Source: Enoplolaimus lenunculus (taxonomy: Eukaryota > Nematoda > Enoplea > Enoplida > Thoracostomopsidae). Taken from it: 64,000 bases of DNA. Below the pieces are notes generated by a model. It was not told where the DNA came from. It saw only the letters and a program-made list of their open reading frames with translations, and did not search any database. The stretch lies in contig JASANG010000753.1 in NCBI GenBank assembly GCA_030248215.1, forward strand, positions 620,001 to 684,000. The letters run 5' to 3'. Shown here one piece after another: positions 57,201 through 64,000 of the stretch. Position 1 is the stretch's first letter. Every line of letters begins with the position of its first letter. The position numbers were made by a program, and so were the translations under genes.

Positions 57201-57655
57201 CTTTAAAACTATTAAATTGGTCGATGTTTTGATTAGAATAATTAGATCGAAACAAATGGTACAAGACATATATGCTAACTGTTTGTAAGCATGCGAGACA
57301 TGCTTTTCCACTCTAGCCCGCTTTTCCAGCTGCTTGGTAGAAACGTGTGATGTCCTTGGTTCCTACCTAGACTGACACTGTTCAACACATTCTCTACATC
57401 ACTTGATAATTTTAAAATTTCGGCAACGTTATAAACTTTCACAGATATTTCTCTGTATCAAAAACCGAATAAAAATCGGCGTTTTTCAAAAATTCAAATT
57501 TGAGCGTGAAATCAATGAATCATTTCAGATATTTTATGACCAATATGGGAATGCAGCTTAACGAAGAAGAAGTCGACGAAATGATCCATGAAGTAGACGT
57601 TGACGGCGATGGACAAATTGATTACGAAGAATTTGTTAATATGATGACATCATGA
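54223..57655 (+). CDS. Calmodulin-like EF-hand protein, three exons
   Basis: Exons 54223-54390, 56449-56624 and 57529-57655 (stop TGA) have GT/AG borders and matching phases (0, then 2), giving 156 residues; calmodulin has 149. Four canonical 12-residue calcium loops are intact: [36 protein letters not shown] and [12 protein letters not shown]. Calmodulin signatures around them: [48 protein letters not shown] and EEFV.MM. Differences: about eight extra residues before the calmodulin N-terminus ([12 protein letters not shown]), one residue fewer in the central linker ([11 protein letters not shown] against DTDSEEEIREAF), and no lysine at the usual trimethylation site (MGMQLNEEE against LGEKLTDEE). 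It should bind four calcium ions and act as a cytosolic sensor or specialised calmodulin paralogue. Intron 1 holds a TTAGGC-type element, a duplicated piece of exon 1 and a hAT-like MITE. Troponin C is less likely because the length and motifs fit calmodulin better. Confidence 0.95.
54428..54797. mobile_element. TTAGGC-type element, subfamily A, in calmodulin-like intron 1
   Basis: GGGGCGGAACAGTATTATAA at the left, the core AGTCTAAAGCTTAAGC and CCCACAGAAAAACGTTC at the right. A block of about 65 bp (CCTAAGCCTAAACGTAAAGA, then GTGTGCACTATTCC) is repeated five times inside. It interrupts a duplicated segment, see 54992-55243. Confidence 0.85.
54992..55243 (+). pseudogene. Duplicated 3' end of exon 1 plus intron start (decayed exon copy)
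   Basis: GAGCTTTGTATTACGATGCG and CAGAATCCTACGGAACAGGT reproduce the end of exon 1 (54341-54390) and its splice donor with several substitutions. The similarity continues into the intron (CCATGAACTCCAACAAGACC) and beyond, to the sequence now found at 54800-54985. The copy would encode [16 protein letters not shown], with the donor GTATTATT kept. There is no acceptor of its own nearby, so it is probably not used. Confidence 0.75.
56218..56394. mobile_element. hAT-like MITE, 177 bp, perfect 8-bp target duplication
   Basis: The left end CAGTGGCGGATCCAGGATC is complementary to the right end CATGGATCCGCCATTG. GTGTTAAC stands on both sides (56210-56217 and 56395-56402). CAGTGGCGGATCC ends are a well-known hAT type. 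It lies 55 bp before exon 2 of the calmodulin-like gene. Confidence 0.93.
56661..56790. mobile_element. Fragment of the CACTGTAAATTCC palindromic MITE family
   Basis: CGCTGTAAAATTTCAATGAG at the left, GAACTCAGAATTCTGATTC inside and ACTCATTCTGAGTAGTAAAT at the right. It starts about 40 bp after exon 2 of the calmodulin-like gene. Confidence 0.65.
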
Positions 57656-57984
57656 AGCTTTATTATGACGTCATGTACTCTTTTATGACGTGGCCTTGCG
57701 GTAGGATCGCCGCTCGGATACTCATAGCCATAGACGTACAAGCTAGGGGTTGACGAAGCGTTAAGGCGCTCGAAGGATTTCGATACTTTAGTTATTTTTG
57801 CTCACTGACGAAAAATTTTGGGGCGTTGACCGAATTTCTCTTCGGCAAATGATTTTCAACCCCTTTTGAATATTAAATCTTGCTTGTATGTTTATGCTTG
57901 AAGTTCCATGTGAAAAATATTCTTTTTTAAACGCCGCTCTGCCTCGCAGGCAGGCGTTGTGTCGGCTGGATTAACTTTAGCGCA
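57656..57984. other. Sequence 3' of the calmodulin-like gene
   Basis: The first 40 bp carry two TGACGTCA-like sites (TATGACGTCATG, TATGACGTGG). No AATAAA is seen; ATTAAA occurs near 57884. From about 57860 there is a fragment of the CGTAGCC-bounded repeat (AAATCTTGCTTGTATG). Confidence 0.4.
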
Positions 57985-58232
57985 CACTGTAAATTCCGTT
58001 GATTAATCAACTCAGAGAGATAACTGGTTATATTTTTGGTTGTTTCTGAGGTAATAGCAATAAGTATTAACTCACTCTGAGCTTATTTAATTCCGGCTGA
58101 GTTGATTAATTAACTCATAATGAGCCAATCCAATTCAGAATTGTGAGTTCTGGAATACCTAATTCAGAGCTCACGTTTCTGAGTGGATTCATCTCATTCT
58201 GAGTTAAAATCAACTCAATGGAATTTACAGTG
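57985..58232. mobile_element. CACTGTAAATTCC palindromic MITE, 248 bp
   Basis: CACTGTAAATTCCGTTGATT at the left, CAACTCAATGGAATTTACAG then TG at the right; CA stands on both sides. Confidence 0.85.
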
Positions 58233-58479
58233 CATATATTCTCAAATGCGCATAGCACCGAACACCGGTTAGTGGTAACAGGTGCTGAATGTCAAAGATC
58301 GCATTTCACTGATGCGAAAGTTGCAAGACCTGTCACCAACTGGCAATTAGTGCTATACACATTTGAAAATACGAGTCAAGGTAAGCAGTGTCCTGTTCCT
58401 TAACCTAATGTTGGTTTAACAACGCTAGGATCTAACAATTAAGCTTAACGTTACAAGTATAGCCTGAACCTAAACGGGC

Positions 58480-58640
58480 CCGTATAGCCAATGGAGGCAA
58501 GGAGTACTGAGCCCTCCTGGAAAAAATTTTGACCTACCTATAAAATTTTGCATCCTTGCTTGAAAGTCGTTCAAAACACTTGTATGCGCCTCTAGAAACC
58601 TTTTTAGCCCCTCTAGCAAGATACGCTAGCTACTTGCGTG
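58480..58640. repeat. CGTAGCC-bounded dispersed repeat, copy 4
   Basis: GGGCCCGTATAGCCAATGG at the left, AAATTTTGCATCCTTGCTTG in the middle and CTAGCAAGATACGCTAGCTAC at the right (read as CTAGCAAGATACGCTAGC). Confidence 0.65.
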
Positions 58641-59079
58641 AATCTAAAGAAACGTAAGCCTAATTCTAATCCTAAAAGTTATATCAAAACCTGAAAACTA
58701 GGAAAATTTATGAAGAGAAAAGTTTTTTACAACAGCTGAACCGTAAAACGTAGGTTTTAGACATTGAGACAAGTTTCAGATTTAAAATTGAAAATTTTTG
58801 CTGAATATGCTTTTGATCGTTCAACTCAATCTGTGAATAGACCAGTGTGTACATTCTCTATGTTTAATATATTATTAAACTTTAATACATTAACTTTTTT
58901 TAAACTGGGACTAATTATAATCAACGCCTGTGCCGTCGAGGTATTTATTCGCCCACGCCTTCAAAACGGCCGTATGGACGAGTGGTTTAAAAATGAAATT
59001 TCATTGACAAACATATTTTGACACTTGTTTTTCATCAGCTGTTTGATTCGTATGTTAAACACTTTCTCACTAAAGCCTA

Positions 59080-59328
59080 CACTGTAAAATTCCGATGAAT
59101 TGATTAACCAACTCAGAGAGAGAATTAGTTATTTCTGGTTATTTCTGAGTTAATAACAGTAACCATTACCTCACTCGGAGCTGATTTAATTCCAGGTTAG
59201 TTGATTAATGAACTCAGAATGAGTTCAATAAATTCACAATTCTGAATTCTGAACGGCCTAATTCAGAGCTCAGACCTCTGAGTGGTTTCAACACGTTCTG
59301 AGGTAAATTAAACTCACTGAAATAAGTT
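59080..59328. mobile_element. CACTGTAAATTCC palindromic MITE, ~249 bp
   Basis: CACTGTAAAATTCCGATGAA at the left; the right end (AAACTCACTGAAATAAGTTC) is degraded. Confidence 0.75.
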
Positions 59329-59377
59329 CAAGCCTTAATAATAGCCTAAACCTAAAGCGTAAGCCTGAGCATAAGCC

Positions 59378-59567
59378 GACCAATGTAACCAGCTGGGGTG
59401 GAACAGTATTATACGCAATTCCTAAGCCTAAGCGTATGAATGAATATATTCCTACACCTAAGCCTAAGCCTAAGCCAAACAAAAAAATTAGTCTAAAGCT
59501 TAAACTTTACTCTATACTAATCCCACATAAACCCGTTCCGCCCCTGATCTTTTTACATTAGTCCCAT
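59378..59567. mobile_element. TTAGGC-type element, subfamily A
   Basis: GACCAATGTAACCAGCTGGG at the left and CGTTCCGCCCCTGATCTTTT at the right, with CCTAAG runs and AGTCTAAAGCTTAAAC. A short (CCTAAG)-like remnant at 59330-59375 precedes it. Confidence 0.8.
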
Positions 59568-59939
59568 AAGCCTAACCGTACTAAGCGTAACGCTGGCTAC
59601 CGAAAAAAAAGTTACAAAAAAACATTTTTTTTGTATTTTTTGAGGTTGATTTTGAGTAAACTTAAAAAAACGAAATGCGACATTGATGACCGGACCATAC
59701 ACGCGACAATGTTTCGTAAAACGAAAAAAAATGTTGCAAAATCAAACGCTAAAAAAATATTACTTAAAAGATAAAACAACAATTAAATGGTAATTTTTTG
59801 AATATTTTTAAAACATGAAGTGGTCAAGCGTAATTAATGACGATAATTTTTGTTGGGAAACAGTGTTTTTTTACACATTTTTCAAACAGTCACGTGGCAA
59901 GAAAATTGTTCAAAACTGACATATTAAACATATTATGAT

Positions 59940-60133
59940 TTTGGCCAAAATGTTACTTTAAGGGGCGTCCAGGTTTCTGGAGGGTTAATTGAAGAGTAGG
60001 TTTAAATTCGAGATTACATTTTGTTTTGCTTAGGCTTAGGTTTAGGCTTAGGAAATCATTTTTGCTACGCTTAGGCTTAGGCTTAGGAATACGCTTAATC
60101 TACTGTTGCGCCCCTAAAAGTAACGTTGGCCAT
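59940..60133. mobile_element. TTAGGC-type element, subfamily B, both ends
   Basis: GGCCAAAATGTTACTTTAAG at the left and CCCCTAAAAGTAACGTTGGC at the right are inverted. GCGTCCAGGTTTCTGGAGGG and CTTAGGCTTAGG runs lie inside. Confidence 0.88.
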
Positions 60134-60390
60134 GATTTTTATGAAGTCATATTTCTATATTTCAAACAAAGATTTTTTGGGTTTTTAATCTTTTTATACT
60201 TTGGCTTTCATGGACAAACACCGGTACAGAACCAGACTAACTTTACTTTACAGGTAGGGCTAATGCGTTGATCAAGGCAGTATAATAGTGGTACTCGCAT
60301 ATTCCTAAGCCTAAACCTAAGCATCAGTGTAAGGATCAGCTTTTAACTTTAAAGTCTAAGTCGTATCAAACAAAAAATAGTCAAGCTTAA

Positions 60391-60648
60391 CCCCTTCTCA
60401 CATTTAGTTGCCTATAGGCAACACAGCGCAGTGTATATACGTTAGTGTATATCGCACCGTGTTTAACAATTGCAACACGTATACATAGTACTAAATCACC
60501 ACAAGACGTGAAAGCCCCCTCGGGTTCGAGCGTCAAGCTCCTATAGCTGAGTGGTGATGGTATACGCCTCCCACTCCAGTCACTGGAGTTCGAATCCTAG
60601 CATAAAAGTTGGTCTCAAGGGAAATGAAAATATTCATGTGAGAAAGGG
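60391..60648. mobile_element. TTAA-flanked piggyBac-like MITE with tRNA-like core (copy 3, best preserved)
   Basis: TTAA stands on both sides (60387-60390 and 60649-60652). The left end CCCCTTCTCACAT is complementary to ATGTGAGAAAGGG at the right. TTAA duplication and CCC/GGG ends are typical of piggyBac-type elements. There is no transposase frame in its 258 bp. It carries a tRNA-like segment, listed separately. Confidence 0.85.
60537..60600 (+). promoter_or_regulatory. tRNA-like pol III promoter (A box and B box) inside the TTAA element
   Basis: The A box TAGCTGAGTGG (60544-60554) fits TRGCNNAGYNGG exactly, and the B box AGTTCGAATCC (60587-60597) fits GGTTCGANTCC at all but the first two bases. 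The spacing (about 33 bp) is that of a real tRNA gene. The T stem and acceptor stem pair poorly, so it is tRNA-like rather than a functional tRNA gene, as in SINE heads. Confidence 0.75.
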
Positions 60649-60698
60649 TTAAAACCTAAATACTCTATTACAGACAGTCCGAGCAAAAAATGGCTCGC

Positions 60699-60896
60699 TC
60701 GTTTCATCGGCCCATGTAAAGAATGGGACGAAACGTTTTTCTGTGAGTTTGCAACAGAATAAGTTTAAGCTTTAGGCTACTTTTTGCGTAGGCTTAGGCA
60801 TAGGCTTACTCGTGAGCTAATTCTTACGTTAAATTTTAGCTTAGACATACGCTTAAGAACGTGATGCTATTGTTACTGCCCTGTTTTATACATTGA
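60699..60896. mobile_element. TTAGGC-type element, subfamily A
   Basis: CGGCCCATGTAAAGAATGGG at the left and ACTGCCCTGTTTTATACATT at the right are inverted. The hexamer content is low and diverged. Confidence 0.7.
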
Positions 60897-62496
60897 CCCG
60901 CCCCTCAAAATATCATGAGCCCAAACAACTTCTCCACAACAATGCCAATTTAGAGAGAAAAGCGACACCCGAAAACTGGATATATTCTTTCTGAACCTAT
61001 GCTTAACCTGAGCCTAAGTTTGAAACTAAGTCAAGCATAACACTACCCTGAGCCAATTTTATTTTTTAATTCATTACGCGTACTGTAGTGACACGAATAA
61101 GAAAGGGGGGACTGATATTTACTTGGCCTCTCCAGAGGGTACCCCCCTTGTTATTCGGTTACGGACTGTTATTTATTTTTAACCAGCCATCCGCCGCCCT
61201 TCGTTACTGGTATATGTACGGTATTGCAACTATCCGTCGAATGAAACCTTTGTTTGTCTTGTGTCAATAGCTTGACCGATAACGCAAGGTTATACTTAAG
61301 AATGTACTTTCAAAACTAAGTATGCTTTAAAGTTTCGAACGGTAGAATAAGGGATAATTGACATTTATGGACTCTAATTTTGATTTATGGACTCTATCTG
61401 CTTACGGACTCTTATTAAGGATACAGACTCCTATTAATTGGGACTCAACATGGGGACCCTCTTATTACCCCCTCGCAAAAAGTACCAAATAAAGACTTAG
61501 GCAGACATAGGGACAGGCTCTCGTTTTAGGGCCGTCCCGGTATCTGATGGTTCTGTAAAAGAGTACACTTCTAGTTATATCTAGCTGAATTGCACATTTT
61601 GCTATGAAGTAACATTCTGAATTCATATTTGATAGGGGGGCGGTATCACATTTTTTACAGCGAACAGGTAGGGAAATAAGAAATAATGGCCAAACAGTTT
61701 TCATATTTTTTGTTAACTTATAATTTGTTGCCGACATAGGCGGTCACCAGGATGCGGCCGGATGTGAAAAAAACCGAAGCCGGAAGCCCGAGGCGGATCC
61801 AAACATTTCTGATGGAGGGCGGGGGCGGGCTGGCAAATATTAGAAACGCAAAAATTGCTACGGGAAAAATTGTAAAAAATTGCAAGGTAGGGATTTTAAT
61901 ATTTTATTGCAAAAAATTCCGTTTGATAATTTGTAAAAACTGTAAGGTAGGTAGAGACCTTAGCATTTTAACATAAAAAATTTTTGGTCGGGGGACGTAC
62001 GCCCCTCGCCCCCCCCTAGACCGCTAGTGGTGCCGGAAGCCAGCCAACATTTTTTACCGGAGCTGGAGTCGTAGGTAATGCAATATTACAGAAACATCCT
62101 TTTTGGCCAAACCGAAACCTAAATCATAACCACTGAAAATATCAGTATGGGATTCAGAAATTTTTGAAAGGGAACCAAGATAAAGTAGTTGGAAAAAGCT
62201 TGTGAGTGAAGCGAGCAAGAAGCCAAACCAAGTTTCAGTGCTAAACTTTAATACAAAATCAGGGTTTTGATTTGCTGTGGCGGGCCCTGTGGATGGTTCG
62301 TCTTGGATACGCCAGTGGGAAATATAATCTTATTACGTGTCTGTCTCCTGGTCGCCGTGATTATTCGACGGTGGGCGCCACGATCGAGGGTGCCACCAGA
62401 ATGGTGGTTAGTATGCGCAGGTAGGACCTGTTGCTATATGTACAAGGTAAGTGTATGCAAACCATAGATTACCATACATGTGCGCATATCTCAGTA
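60897..62496. other. Intergenic with degraded repeats
   Basis: Contains a diverged subfamily B fragment (GGGCCGTCCCGGTATCTGAT, near 61530) and a CAGTGGCGG-type hAT fragment at about 61787-62030 (GGCGGATCCAAACATTTCTG at the left, CTAGACCGCTAGTGGTGCC at the right). No gene seen. Confidence 0.5.
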
Positions 62497-62640
62497 TAAG
62501 CCAGATCGTTTTCCAGCGGATCTGTATTTAATAGAATCAGTTTAAAGTTTAGACTGTTTTTTGCTTAGGCTTAAGCTTAGGCTTTGGCTTAGGAATATGC
62601 TTATACTACTGTTCCGACCCTGTTCTGTATATGGGCCCCG
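62497..62640. mobile_element. TTAGGC-type element, subfamily A variant
   Basis: AAGCCAGATCGTTTTCCAGC, TAGAATCAGTTTAAAG, a short TTAGGC run and the right end CCGACCCTGTTCTGTATATG. Confidence 0.75.
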
Positions 62641-63187
62641 TTGGTTATATTGTCCGGTAGTCAAGGATTTGATTTTAATCTTTATCATAAAATTGACAGT
62701 GGTAATTTACTCAAATTTATGAACTTGAAACGTCAGGAATGGGTATTTATTCAAAAATAAACGAAAAAATTTTCAGTCAAAAATATATTTGCGTCACACT
62801 GTTTCCTTATACTGAATTAACCCCCCCTCCTCAATCTTTTTTTTTCGTCAAATGTCAGCAGATAAAATTTTCAAAAAAAAAACGGGGGGAATCTTAAATA
62901 TAAAATCTTTGAAATGGATGATGACCTTATATGATCTAATTTCAGTTGCACACGACGAATATATTTACAAGTTTAGTGACACGTTCTTTAATTTTGAATC
63001 AAATTTTATGATTTATTTTAATTTGCTGCATTATTTTAAAGGTTAATTTTGTTTAATAAATTTTGATTAATATTTTGACGAGGGTCGTGAAGTGGTCAGT
63101 GAACAAAGAGTAACCTGGGTGAAAAAAATGCCTGCCCTGAGCTCTGCAGTTTGTGTCTGTGGAGTCAGGATTTAATTTATGGTTGAT

Positions 63188-63366
63188 TTGGCCCATGTAT
63201 AGAACAGGGCTGTATGGTTTTCCGGCGGGGTGTAATAGAGTCAGTTTAAGCTTTAAACTAACTTTTAGTGTTAGGCTTAAGAACAGACTCATCCTTACGC
63301 TTAGGCTTAGGCTTAGCAATATGCTTATACTACTGTTCCAGCCGTGTTCTATATATACATTGGCCG
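63188..63366. mobile_element. TTAGGC-type element, subfamily A variant
   Basis: GGCCCATGTATAGAACAGGG at the left and GCCGTGTTCTATATATACAT at the right are inverted; a TTAGGCTTAGGC run lies inside. Confidence 0.82.
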
Positions 63367-63870
63367 TTGTTTCGAATTTGAGCAATGGTTTGAGAGTTTG
63401 ATTTTCTGTTTAACTGTGGTTAGCAAAATTTCAATATTTGCTAATTTATCTTTCCATCATACTAACATGCATACACCATGAGCCATATCCTCAACTGCAT
63501 GTAGCACCAATCGTTGGCTTCTATTGGTTCTTCAACAATCGACCTACAGATGTTAAGTTTGCCCGTCAGAATGTAGGACAAATTAAGTTCGGAAAACTTG
63601 CTAATTTTTAAATCTCTCACAGGTGCAAAAGTTACAAAGCCTATCACCAACTGGTTAATAGATGCTATACACATTTGAAAATATGACATTTTGCTAGTTT
63701 CATTAGCCGAGCTGATACATATGTGCAATTACGCAGTGCAAGCAGCAGTACTGCACTTGTCAATTACACAACAAGATTTCATTAGAATAGGCACCAACCA
63801 AAATATAACGACACATCCCCCCTTCGCGGGATTGCAATAGAGTAGCAGTGAGACTTTAATTTTTTGCTTA

Positions 63871-64000
63871 CACTGCAAAAAATGGTGAGCTAAATTGGCT
63901 GTCTCCGAAATCGGCTTTTCCGAACTACACAAACTGAGTTAAAAGTCGACTCCGTCAGAGTCAAATTCGACTCAATTTGACTCTGGTGGAGGCGAATTTT
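63871..64000. mobile_element. CACTGCAAAA palindromic MITE, cut by the window's right edge
   Basis: CACTGCAAAAAATGGTGAGC, then AACTACACAAACTGAGTT; TA precedes it. The right half lies outside. Confidence 0.85.

Larger units (their letters stand above)
60270..60697. mobile_element. TTAGGC-type element interrupted by a piggyBac-like MITE
   Basis: The left part 60270-60390 (CCTAAGCCTAAACCTAAGC, AAAAAATAGTCAAGCTTAA) and the right part 60649-60697 (TTAAAACCTAAATACTCTAT, TACAGACAGTCC) are the two halves of one element, split at its internal TTAA by 60391-60648. Confidence 0.75.

Overview
The window is nuclear DNA of an invertebrate-type animal. Three host genes can be read with GT-AG introns: a DEK chromatin protein, a syntaxin 7/12-type endosomal SNARE and a calmodulin-like protein. 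Two terminal exons of a fourth gene are also visible. The rest is AT-rich and densely packed with small inverted-repeat DNA transposons, with one Polinton (Maverick) fossil at the left edge. I cannot fix the phylum from sequence alone. Nothing here looks bacterial: there are no operons and no Shine-Dalgarno-led genes.

Layout. 1-7.8 kb: right-hand part of a decayed Polinton, with integrase, a penton-like minor capsid protein, small ORFs and a protein-primed family B DNA polymerase whose palm region is still open. 7.8-8.7 kb: six-copy tandem array of about 155 bp rich in inverted repeats. 10.5-11.8 kb: last two exons of an unidentified host gene, + strand. 14.4-25.0 kb: DEK, - strand, 12 coding exons reconstructed with consistent splice phases (542 codons). 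28.0-33.4 kb: syntaxin, + strand, nine exons (263 codons). 33.4-54.2 kb: gene desert built of transposon copies. 54.2-57.7 kb: calmodulin-like gene, + strand, three exons (156 codons). 57.7-64 kb: more repeats.

Repeats fall into recurring families: (a) hAT-like elements starting CAGGG/TAGGG or CAGTGGCGG, several with 8-bp target duplications; (b) TA-flanked palindromic MITEs starting CACTGCAAAA; (c) a second palindromic family starting CACTGTAAATTCC; (d) inverted-repeat elements with internal runs of the hexamer TTAGGC/GCCTAA; (e) TTAA-flanked, piggyBac-like MITEs that carry a tRNA-like A box and B box; (f) elements ending in GGCGCTATAC; and (g) a repeat bounded by CGTAGCC.

DEK and syntaxin lie head to head about 3 kb apart, and their introns are largely transposon. 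Nested insertions (hAT in hAT at 37.4-38.2 kb; piggyBac-like in a TTAGGC element at 60.3-60.7 kb; a TTAGGC element in a duplicated piece of calmodulin-like intron 1) allow relative dating. The most unusual objects are the TTAA element with an internal pol III-type promoter and the TTAGGC-bearing element family.
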